Origin: a virus
DNA: 26,198 nucleotides
Reading direction: 5' to 3' (one strand)
IMG/VR virus record: IMGVR_UViG_3300025880_000089
Span: 1-26,198 of that record
Below the pieces are notes generated by a model. The model saw only the letters and a program-made list of their open reading frames with translations, was not told where the DNA came from and did no database searches. Shown here piece after piece: positions 1 to 8,370 of the stretch (positions are counted from its first letter, which is position 1; each line of letters begins with the position of its first letter). Position numbers and translations under genes: made by a program.

Positions 1-3000
1 GACCATTCATAACTTTACTAAACTCAATAAAGTCAAAATCAGCGCCTTTAGCCGCCATTTCATCGCTTTTAGCAGCAAATTCAGCAGCTGTAAGTTTAGC
101 TTGTTCTTGTACTGTTTTCTTGTCAAACACTACAATGTTTTCGGTTTCTCTACCTTCATTTTTACCTTGACTAATATTAGTGTCCGTGAATCTTGCTGCT
201 TTTATTCCTTTTCTTTTAAGCGCTACTGCTAATTTTTCAAGATCTTTTTTAGAAAATGATTGCTCAAATCTAGGATCAATAAGTTCATACAAGCTAGATT
301 CGTCTACTTCGTATCCAGCTCTTGGCTTAATACCTAAAGCGTTAATAACATCAAACACTTGATCCTCTGTTGCAATAGATGTTTCATCTATTTTAAAACT
401 GCTAACCTCTCCTTGATTACCTTTAGCATATGCGGCAGCTTGCTTTTGATCTTCCGAAAAATACGCAAAGCCATCGATGTCTTTAACTGATTTTATATCG
501 CCACCATGAAATATTCTAACCTCACCTGGCATTGTATACAATACATTACTTTTAGTTCTAGCTAAAGTATCATCAAAATCAAATACACGTATTTTTTTAG
601 GTGACTTAGAAAACTTAAGAGATGTTCCGTTGTCAATAGCTTTCTGCTGAGCATCAACGGTGTTTAATTGTTTAAAATCAATAGATTTTTCTAAAGCATT
701 TCGGCTTTTTATAGCGCTTTCTCTTTCCGTTATTAAATCTTCAGCCGGCTTTAAATCGTAAGTATATACAAAAACTTGATCCTTATTTGCTAGTAATCTT
801 ATTCTTAAATCTTTATTAGGATTGTTTTTACCAAATTGATCTACAAAATCTAAAGTTTCTCTGTTTTCAAGCCATTGATCATGGAACTCTAAAATTCCAT
901 CAATTTTAAAAGAAAGTTCTTTTTTTGTATTATTTTCAAACCCAAGTTCCGCGATTTCAAACATACTAGTACCATTGTCTGCTAAATGCTCGCCTTTCAT
1001 ATTTCCCTGGGGACCATCTTTAAAAGTTATATATTTTAAACCTGTTAAAGACCTAAGACCTGCAGTGGCATTGGTTTGTGCTTGCAGTATACTTATAAAG
1101 GACTTAGGAGATATTTTCCCATCTTGAACTAAATTAACTAACTTAGTTATTATATATTTAGCTAATATTTTGTTTTGTACATTAGCTGCTTCAATTTCAG
1201 GAATTAATTTTTCATATTCCTTCATTTTTTGTTCAGCTGTTATATCTTTATTTAATATACGGCTAATTTTTCCCATAACTCCTGTTTTAGAATTCATAGG
1301 TGAAACCTCAGCTCCATTGTAATTAATTGGTAAACCAGAGCTTTTAGGTTGATTTTTTATCATATCAACCTTAGTATCATAAAAATCACCTTTGGCTCCT
1401 GGAATAATTTCTCCGGTAATCTTGTCTTTTTTAGTTTTTGCAGAGTCAAGCAGCCTATTAAAAAACCCTAACCCATCAAACCCTATTATATTAGTCACGT
1501 CAGAGCCTAAAGAGTTGGCTACTATAACCATATCTTCCGCTAATGCTTTTCTAATAGTTAATTCACTTTTACTTGTTATAGCTCTTTTAACTGAGTCTTT
1601 AATGCTTTGCGGTATAATTTTTGAGCCTTGTATGGATTGTAAAAATCTAAGCTCTTTCCCATCAGGGACCAAACCTATGTCGAAGGCTTTTCTAACAACG
1701 CTTCCCAAGCCCTTTGTATCAATATTGTCCATTCCTGGTAAATTAACCAATATATTTCCGTCAACATCAACAACTTCGTCTATACCGTTTTTTATACCAA
1801 GTTTCACTAACTTCCCTACATAAGGCAATGCGCCTTTGCTAAACTTAACTGTACCTCTTTCTACATCTCTTGTAACTTCTTGCACGTAATTATCTGCTAA
1901 AACAACACCTAAAGCTTTTTGATTACCCTCAAGCGCTTTTCTTATATCGCTATCTTCATTTTGTAATTCCGTAGTAAATATATCAAAAGATAATTCTTCT
2001 GCCATAGCTTTAGCTAAAGACTCTTTACGACCTCGTATAGGCGCTCCAGACTCGTCTATAATATAACTTAAATATGTTTTATCATCTAAGTTTTTAAACG
2101 CGTTAGGAAGTCTTCTAACGATCTCTGCTCCAGATGTTCTTCCAGCTTGCTGTGTCGATGTTTTTTCTCTATCAATCTTTTTACCTTGCCAATCCGAAGT
2201 AAAACTACCATTAACTTGCTTTTGCACAGCTCCAGGCATTGCACCCATAAGCCAAGTTGTAGTCATATTTTCTAATACAACTCTTTTATTCTTAATTAAA
2301 AATCTTCTTAGTTGAGCATCTTTTTTACCACCCATCGCTTTTTTAAAGTCAATGTCAGCTTGCTTACCCATATTCTTTTTAATTTCTGCTACAAGAGGTG
2401 TTACAGTTTTGTTTATAGATACCTTAGTATCTAATTTAGACTTTAAAGTTCTTACTGTTTTAAGTACTTTATCCTTTATAGTATTAACCGTTTCGGTAGG
2501 TAATGTATTGCTTTTTAATATATTTCTATACTTAGGCTTGTCTGCTTTAGGTGCAGATGTTTCCTCTACTGCAACTTTTTCAGCGGCTTCTAAACCTTTA
2601 GTAATACCTTCTTCAGCGCTTTTAATACCTAATCTTTCCGCTAAGTTATTAGCTCTTAAAAAAGCTCTATTTACTATAAACTTTTCAAGATCTTGCTTAC
2701 CTGTAAATTCATCAAATACCATGGACTCAATGTCAGAACGCATTGATTCTTGAAACATTTGTCTGCTAACATTCTTTTTAGCATCTTCTGCTATAGGATC
2801 ATATAAAGCCTTAGTTCTATTAGTAACAACTCTATCTACAACAGGTTTAATTTCTTGTAATACTTTGTTTTCTAGCCTTGTTTGCTTAGCGCCTTTGACA
2901 AAATCTTTATTAAATTGCTTAGCTAAAGCCTCTCCTTTGGATGCTTCTTCTTTTATTTCAGCAACATCAGACCTAAGTTGAGTGTCTTGCTCAGGTGTTA

Positions 3001-6000
3001 ATTGCTTACTTTCTTTAATTCCAGGTTTTGATTCTTGAGCTTGCTCTGAAACAAGCGATCCTGTCGCTCCCTTTTTGCTAATTTCTTTTTGAGCTTTAGT
3101 TAATTTCCCTTTTTCTATACTTTTGTTATAATCTTTAACAAAATTATAAACGTCTTTGCCGTTATTAAATTTAACTTTTACACCTAAATTTTGTAAAGTT
3201 CTACGAATAACATCGCCAATTTTTGTAAATACGCTTTCATTAAACTGTATATCACCAGTAGCAATAGCATCAGAAAATAAAGTTAGAACTTCTTCAGATT
3301 GAGTAGCTTCATCCATATCTTTATAGCTTTCTAACCTTTTTGCAAAGTTGCTATCTTTGACCTGGGTAGCATCAATTTTGTTTATATATTCGTTTAAAGA
3401 TTTACCTAAAGCTACTTGTGTTTCAGGTGAGTTTTTAACGGTTTGGAATAGTAGACCGTGTAGAAATTCGTGGGCCGCTACGTTAACAGCATATTCTTTT
3501 GCTGCAACTTCTTTGTTTATTATGATTATTTGCTCACCTGTTTTTGGATCTTGATAAATAAACCCTTGTTGTTGTGATGCTTTTTTGCTATCTACATCAA
3601 TATTGTTTTCTTCAATAAAATTTGATATAGCTTCTGCATTGTCAAGAGATTCAACTTTTAGCCCTTTCACATCTTTAGTTAGTTTTTCTACCGTTTTTAC
3701 CTGGGTTTCTAAACTGGATATAACGTTTAATTCGGTGTTAATCTCTTTGATTCTGTCTGTTTGATTTCTAACTAGTTCAGGGTCTTTGTTTTTAATTTCT
3801 TTTTCAATATTTTGCTTTTCTTCAACTAAATTAAATATTTTTTCTTTAGCTGCAGTTGAAAAGTTGGAAGGTATTTTTAAATTAGCGTTTCTTGCGTCTA
3901 ATATAGATTGCTTTTTTTCTTTAAGCTCTTGTATTTTAGATGGATTAGTTTCGGTTTTAAGTATATTGTCTATTTCTGCTGATTTTGTGTTAAAAAAAGC
4001 TTCAGCGCTTTCAGGGTTTAACTTTCCAGCTACTATCCTATTTAAAGTTTTAACTTCTTGTATAGTTTGAGTAACAACATTACCACCTAGACCAGTCATT
4101 GCTGATACTAAAAAACCGGTTCCCCCTGCTTCAAATAGCTGCTCTTTGTCTAACTCGCCACCTGCAACACTTGCTGAAAGAACTTCTTGTAAAACCTCTG
4201 TTATAGCTTCTGTAGCGCCTGTAGAAAAGTTTCTTATAGTTTGACCACCAACTCTTTGAGCATATCTTTTAATACCTGTTCTTAGTATAGAAGCCGCTCC
4301 TTCGTTCGTTAGATTGCTTAAAAGCTTGCCAGCTCCTAACCTTTCCAATTGTCCAGCTAGAAAACCACCTGCAACAGATTTTGTAACTAAAACATCAATA
4401 AACTCATTGTCGCTAATAACATTTTTAAGCATGTCTTGAGTTATCTCTTCTTCGTCGCTTAAGCCGTACTTTTCTCTAATTTTATTATTTATACCGTCAA
4501 CATACATCCCACTACCCATTTGAATAGCGTTACCAACTCCAGCTGTGAGTATTGCAATACCCATTTGAGGAAGTAATTGTTTTCCAACCATGCTAACACT
4601 GTTCTCTAGCATATTGTCGCCCTTCATAAAGTTTTTAAACTCGTCAGTCCCATAAGCAGATGTAGCCAATTGCTGATCCGCAACGTCTATTAATCTTCCT
4701 CTAATAGATAAATCTTCTGCTTCGGTTTTTTTATTTACGCTATTTTCATAATCTTGAAAAGTTCCTTTTGTGACGCCGGAAGGAATTGTTTGATTTTCGC
4801 TAGTTATTTTAACGAACTTAAAAGCATTAGCTAGATCATCTTCTGACTCTCTCCACCAACCTTTTTGAGACTTAATATCTTCGTTGGCCCCTAAACTTGC
4901 TTGCTCTTCAGTATAACCTTCTTCGAGGTATTTATTTTTTATTTTGTTTGTTTCTTTTCCTTTAAAATCATCTAATTGAGAAATAAATCTTTCATTCATT
5001 TGTATAGCTCCGTATACTCCCGCTTCGTCTAATCCATCTTTTATTTGTTTCCCTCCAGCGTAGGTTTGCTGTATAAACTTAAACACTAGTTTACTTAGTG
5101 GATTGTTAGACGCTTGCAAGCCTCTTTCTAAAGACATTAAACCTTCCCAGTCTTTACCTCTAGTAAAAGCTTCAAGACCTACTCTACCTGTTTCATCCAT
5201 TACAGAATTAAAATCTGTTATAATCTGCTTAAACTCAGGAGTAGAATTTACTTTTGAATTGACCAACGCATTGAATTGCGCGGTAGCTTCTTTAGTATAA
5301 TTGTCTATATTTTCTTGGCTAACGTTTTTACTGTTTATTCCGTATTTTTCTTTTAACTTATCGTTTGCAGAATCAAATTCAAATTTAGCTTGACTTGTAG
5401 CTTGTGGTAGAATTTTATCTTGAATAGTTTTATTTTCCTTTATAAGCTTATTTATTGCTCTATCTCTAAAATTAGCAATAGATTTTTTATCATCATAATC
5501 AAAAGAGCCAAATTTATCTAACTTAACTCCTTTAGCAGATTCTTGATATATTTTTTCAACTTCTTTTCTAAAATCGTCATTTATAACTCTTTCGCTTTTT
5601 TTATAATCGTCTACATTAAAATCAGGCAAAAGTGAGCCATCTACTTTTCCTGTTTCCTCCCAGTTTTTATAAGCCTCTCTTTGTTCAGGATGGTAATACC
5701 CTACTTTAAAGTTTTTTTCTATTTCCTCAATTCGAGAGTCCGATAAACCAACTACCGACGAAGATGCCGTATCTTTTGGTTCCGTATAACCTGCTTGTGA
5801 TGCTGTCATTGGCTGCACTACACCCGCATCCGCTGCAGTGCCTTGTTGAAAATTTGGATCAAGCAAGTCACCATCTTTTACTCTAGACTCAGAGTCTTTT
5901 GCGGCGTTCGATGTAGGAGCTCCTGATTGTTCTTCTAAAATATAATTAAAATCTCGCGCATATTGCTCTACGCTTACTCCATTTTCATCAGCATATTTTT

Positions 6001-6049
6001 GCATATCTTCAACTGATACTTTATCACCTGTTTCTTTATTTATATACAT
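1..6049 (-). CDS. Giant polyvalent virion protein, C-terminus cut by window edge
   Basis: The frame opens at an ATG at 6049 and stays open for 2016 codons to the window edge, so the C-terminus is missing. Hydrophobic Gly/Ala-rich stretches lie near residues 486-514 and 640-656. A zinc-peptidase motif HEFLH is at 860-864, with Glu 919/920 as candidate third ligand. A HAD-type motif VFDFDDTLA has its first Asp at 1824. An ADP-ribosyltransferase-like block spans about 1845-1976 (FHGG with His 1848, FAYFSED at 1861-1867, an ETE triplet at 1968-1970, then NIVVFD). Between these are long helical, charged segments. It follows the gp14-like and 455-aa genes with a 17-base gap, the position of the largest ejected core protein in T7-like podoviruses. 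I infer that it is packaged in the capsid and ejected with the DNA, its enzymatic modules acting in the host. An alternative is a non-ejected structural protein. Checks at residues 860, 1824 and 1971 all fall in the frame of the chosen start. Confidence 0.9.
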   Translation of the reverse strand, partial: MYINKETGDKVSVEDMQKYADENGVSVEQYARDFNYILEEQSGAPTSNAAKDSESRVKDGDLLDPNFQQGTAADAGVVQPMTASQAGYTEPKDTASSSVVGLSDSRIEEIEKNFKVGYYHPEQREAYKNWEETGKVDGSLLPDFNVDDYKKSERVINDDFRKEVEKIYQESAKGVKLDKFGSFDYDDKKSIANFRDRAINKLIKENKTIQDKILPQATSQAKFEFDSANDKLKEKYGINSKNVSQENIDNYTKEATAQFNALVNSKVNSTPEFKQIITDFNSVMDETGRVGLEAFTRGKDWEGLMSLERGLQASNNPLSKLVFKFIQQTYAGGKQIKDGLDEAGVYGAIQMNERFISQLDDFKGKETNKIKNKYLEEGYTEEQASLGANEDIKSQKGWWRESEDDLANAFKFVKITSENQTIPSGVTKGTFQDYENSVNKKTEAEDLSIRGRLIDVADQQLATSAYGTDEFKNFMKGDNMLENSVSMVGKQLLPQMGIAILTAGVGNAIQMGSGMYVDGINNKIREKYGLSDEEEITQDMLKNVISDNEFIDVLVTKSVAGGFLAGQLERLGAGKLLSNLTNEGAASILRTGIKRYAQRVGGQTIRNFSTGATEAITEVLQEVLSASVAGGELDKEQLFEAGGTGFLVSAMTGLGGNVVTQTIQEVKTLNRIVAGKLNPESAEAFFNTKSAEIDNILKTETNPSKIQELKEKKQSILDARNANLKIPSNFSTAAKEKIFNLVEEKQNIEKEIKNKDPELVRNQTDRIKEINTELNVISSLETQVKTVEKLTKDVKGLKVESLDNAEAISNFIEENNIDVDSKKASQQQGFIYQDPKTGEQIIIINKEVAAKEYAVNVAAHEFLHGLLFQTVKNSPETQVALGKSLNEYINKIDATQVKDSNFAKRLESYKDMDEATQSEEVLTLFSDAIATGDIQFNESVFTKIGDVIRRTLQNLGVKVKFNNGKDVYNFVKDYNKSIEKGKLTKAQKEISKKGATGSLVSEQAQESKPGIKESKQLTPEQDTQLRSDVAEIKEEASKGEALAKQFNKDFVKGAKQTRLENKVLQEIKPVVDRVVTNRTKALYDPIAEDAKKNVSRQMFQESMRSDIESMVFDEFTGKQDLEKFIVNRAFLRANNLAERLGIKSAEEGITKGLEAAEKVAVEETSAPKADKPKYRNILKSNTLPTETVNTIKDKVLKTVRTLKSKLDTKVSINKTVTPLVAEIKKNMGKQADIDFKKAMGGKKDAQLRRFLIKNKRVVLENMTTTWLMGAMPGAVQKQVNGSFTSDWQGKKIDREKTSTQQAGRTSGAEIVRRLPNAFKNLDDKTYLSYIIDESGAPIRGRKESLAKAMAEELSFDIFTTELQNEDSDIRKALEGNQKALGVVLADNYVQEVTRDVERGTVKFSKGALPYVGKLVKLGIKNGIDEVVDVDGNILVNLPGMDNIDTKGLGSVVRKAFDIGLVPDGKELRFLQSIQGSKIIPQSIKDSVKRAITSKSELTIRKALAEDMVIVANSLGSDVTNIIGFDGLGFFNRLLDSAKTKKDKITGEIIPGAKGDFYDTKVDMIKNQPKSSGLPINYNGAEVSPMNSKTGVMGKISRILNKDITAEQKMKEYEKLIPEIEAANVQNKILAKYIITKLVNLVQDGKISPKSFISILQAQTNATAGLRSLTGLKYITFKDGPQGNMKGEHLADNGTSMFEIAELGFENNTKKELSFKIDGILEFHDQWLENRETLDFVDQFGKNNPNKDLRIRLLANKDQVFVYTYDLKPAEDLITERESAIKSRNALEKSIDFKQLNTVDAQQKAIDNGTSLKFSKSPKKIRVFDFDDTLARTKSNVLYTMPGEVRIFHGGDIKSVKDIDGFAYFSEDQKQAAAYAKGNQGEVSSFKIDETSIATEDQVFDVINALGIKPRAGYEVDESSLYELIDPRFEQSFSKKDLEKLAVALKRKGIKAARFTDTNISQGKNEGRETENIVVFDKKTVQEQAKLTAAEFAAKSDEMAAKGADFDFIEFSKVMNG

Positions 6050-6066
6050 AGTATTATATTTAATAG

Positions 6067-7434
6067 TTATAGTTTCCTGAATTGATCGCCCCCGAAAGTG
6101 TCTAAAATTTCTTGTAAATTTATTTCATATTTATACCCTTTACTTAAATCTTTAATATTTGCCGGCACTCTTTTCCAATAGTTAACCTCAATGGGTACAC
6201 CAGCTGAGTCTTCGTCTCCTTTGGGAGTATAAACATATTTTGCATTAGGATTTACTTCTTGTGTTACTTTATTATTTTTTATTATAAATGGCGTACCATC
6301 AGTTAACATATAAGTAACGCCTTTGCTAGTAGTTATGTTTTTTGAAGCGTTTTTAACGCCTTTTTCAAAATCTTTAACTATAATTTTTTTAGAATCACTT
6401 TGTGAAGGGGTAACATCAAAAGTTTTCCCTAAAACATTAGACTGTAACTCAGCTCTTTTCATCATGTCCTCCATAAATGCATCTGCTAGTATTAAGTCTT
6501 TTGTATTTTTCTGCAATTCAGTTAATCTTCCTCCGCTGTAAGCAAAATCATCACCTTTTCTTTTAAGCACATTGTTGTACAGGGAAGCTTTTTCTCTTTC
6601 TGTAAGCCCCATTATTATAGGCATCGCATTGGCTCTAAGTTTTGCTTTAAAATCTTCACGACTTATTCTAGCTCCTGTTTTTTTATTCTTGTAAACTTTT
6701 TCACCATTCTCTAAAAACTCAGAAAATTCACTAGTAAAATCATTTGAATTTAAAGTTCTAGTAATAGCGTCTGTCATTTCCTGCCCAACATCAGGTATTA
6801 TATTAGGCATTTGAGTAGTGCCAACATTATCGTTTATAACATTACCTACAAATCTTTCCCCGTCTTTAGTTTTTTCATAAACATCTAAAGAAAAAACAAC
6901 CTGACCGTTTTTATTTGTTTTATATTTAGCTACAGTGCGCCCTTCTGTTCTATTTGCTAACACAGACAGCTTAGCGTACAGTTCAGGGTCTGCTTTTGGA
7001 TCTATAGCCCCCATAGTCCCAGGATTTTTATTAATTTGGTCAAGCATTGCTTCTTGAGCCATTGCTGTATTTTTAAGCATATTACCCATAGTGTCTCCAA
7101 TAGATTGCATGCTTGTAATAAATGTTTTTTCTTCTGCTGTTCTTTTAGTGGGATCCTTAAGTAAAAGATTATTCATTTTAGACAACTGAGGCTGTAAGTC
7201 ACCAAAATCAGCAGTAGGGTTTTTAGATTGCGCTTGTATAATTGAATTTTGCGCTTTCTCTACTCTTGCATCTGCATTTGCTCTAATCGCTTCTACTTTT
7301 TTAGCGTTCTCTTCATGTATTTTATTTATATTAGCAACCGTTTGACTACCTACATTAGCTAGTGTTTTTTGTAGATCCTGTTGAATCTGCATTGATTGCG
7401 TATCTATATACTGTTTTGGATTTCTATAACTCAT
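6067..7434 (-). CDS. Putative internal virion protein, 455 aa
   Basis: I do not recognise a named family. Residues 1-65 are helical and charged (QMQIQQDLQKTL region, then repeated Ala/Glu/Lys residues), compatible with a coiled coil. The middle, about residues 170-215, looks beta-rich. The C-terminal third contains short beta segments such as GVTYMLTDGTPFIIKNN. There is no signal peptide or obvious membrane segment. The gene sits between the gp14-like protein (11-base gap upstream) and the giant polyvalent gene (17-base gap downstream), the place of the middle ejection protein (gp15-like) in podoviruses. The role as a DNA-ejection protein is inferred from order and size only. The start at 7434 follows an A/T-only leader without Shine-Dalgarno, as elsewhere in the window. 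Confidence 0.85.
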   Translation of the reverse strand: MSYRNPKQYIDTQSMQIQQDLQKTLANVGSQTVANINKIHEENAKKVEAIRANADARVEKAQNSIIQAQSKNPTADFGDLQPQLSKMNNLLLKDPTKRTAEEKTFITSMQSIGDTMGNMLKNTAMAQEAMLDQINKNPGTMGAIDPKADPELYAKLSVLANRTEGRTVAKYKTNKNGQVVFSLDVYEKTKDGERFVGNVINDNVGTTQMPNIIPDVGQEMTDAITRTLNSNDFTSEFSEFLENGEKVYKNKKTGARISREDFKAKLRANAMPIIMGLTEREKASLYNNVLKRKGDDFAYSGGRLTELQKNTKDLILADAFMEDMMKRAELQSNVLGKTFDVTPSQSDSKKIIVKDFEKGVKNASKNITTSKGVTYMLTDGTPFIIKNNKVTQEVNPNAKYVYTPKGDEDSAGVPIEVNYWKRVPANIKDLSKGYKYEINLQEILDTFGGDQFRKL

Positions 7435-7445
7435 TTTTTATTTTT

Positions 7446-8360
7446 TTATAATCTTAACCCCGATATCGTACTGGCTACGTTGCTTGCGTTAACCAAAGCA
7501 CTCATTTGATCATTTGTAAAATTAACAGGATTAGAGCCTAAAGAAGCGGAATTATCATAAGGAGTTGACCCTTGCTGTGCTAAACCTGTTAATAGGTTAC
7601 CTCCAATTCCAGCCAAACCACCAATTAAACCCGCGGTATTTGCTTGTCTAGCAGCAGAGGCCTGCATAGCTTGACCTTCGGCTCCTGCTAATTGAGCGGA
7701 TACTCTATCTAGTTGTGCCATTTCTCTTTGTTCTTGCGTGTTAAACATAAATTGCTTTCCAGCAGCATCTAACCCTTGAACTCTACCACCTTCACCGATT
7801 TGTATACCTTGAATTCTAGCGCCTTCTTGCATTCTTAATTGTTGCAATTGAGCTTCTCCTGCGGCTCTTTTATCTTCGTTTTGTTTTTCCTGCATCTCTA
7901 TACTTGCAGTAACACCCTTCTTGCTTTGCAATGCAGCTTGAGCTAATGCTGTTGCACCACCTGCTCCAGATCCCGTTGATCTTAAATTGTCTAAAGTATT
8001 TGCTAAAGATATATCTGCTTGCTCTACTTGCATTTCTGCTGCTTTTGTAGCAACGCTTAAATTAGCATAAGGATTTGACAAGCTAGAACTAAGGTCTACG
8101 GCTAAGCCGCTTAAGTTTTTAACACCTGAGTAAGGATTTGTTATTGCTTGTCTATTAGCTTCTAGGTTACTAAGTTTTCTTTGAAGCCTAGCTTGTTTGC
8201 GTTGAGCATCTCTCTCTGCTCTTCTTCTAGCGCCTCCGCCGAACAAAGAGCCTAAGATTTGAGTACCCGCTGATATTAAAGCAGCCGCTCCTAAGCTTAA
8301 AGGTTCCGCCATTTGAACATCGCCTTGTCCAAATAAAAATATTTCTAAAAATTCTATCAT
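7446..8360 (-). CDS. Internal virion protein, T7 gp14-like
   Basis: This 304-aa protein has a hydrophobic small-residue segment near the N-terminus (LSLGAAALISAGTQILGSLF, about residues 21-40), then an Arg/Lys-rich stretch, a long Gln/Ala/Glu-rich helical middle, and a second Gly-rich hydrophobic segment near residues 246-262 (GLIGGLAGIGGNLLTGLA). This architecture is typical of gp14-type ejection proteins, which insert into the host envelope and start the DNA-transit channel. The start at 8360 has an AAACAAATAAC leader resembling its neighbours. An internal ATG at residue 17 (MAEPLSL) would remove an odd hydrophobic extension and is a credible alternative. The gene follows the second nozzle gene by 10 bases and precedes two more candidate core proteins. 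The family assignment rests on architecture, not on residue-level similarity. Confidence 0.85.
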   Translation of the reverse strand: MIEFLEIFLFGQGDVQMAEPLSLGAAALISAGTQILGSLFGGGARRRAERDAQRKQARLQRKLSNLEANRQAITNPYSGVKNLSGLAVDLSSSLSNPYANLSVATKAAEMQVEQADISLANTLDNLRSTGSGAGGATALAQAALQSKKGVTASIEMQEKQNEDKRAAGEAQLQQLRMQEGARIQGIQIGEGGRVQGLDAAGKQFMFNTQEQREMAQLDRVSAQLAGAEGQAMQASAARQANTAGLIGGLAGIGGNLLTGLAQQGSTPYDNSASLGSNPVNFTNDQMSALVNASNVASTISGLRL

Positions 8361-8370
8361 GTTATTTGTT

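Noticed and set aside
480-640. The ART-like block as part of a toxin-antitoxin or secreted toxin
   Set aside because: It is embedded in a very long virion-type protein within a tail/ejection gene set. There is no signal peptide and no immunity or antitoxin gene beside it.
180-5300. Several plus-strand open frames of 60-143 codons opposite the giant gene
   Set aside because: They lie antisense to one continuous minus-strand frame with recognisable motifs. Their Ser/Leu/Phe-rich composition is what the reverse complement of a Lys/Glu-rich AT-rich gene yields.
1-6049. Reading the first 6 kb as non-coding or as a decayed gene
   Set aside because: Translation from 6049 runs without a stop to the window edge, and motifs at residues 860, 1824 and 1971 stay in one frame. 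The gene is simply cut by the window.
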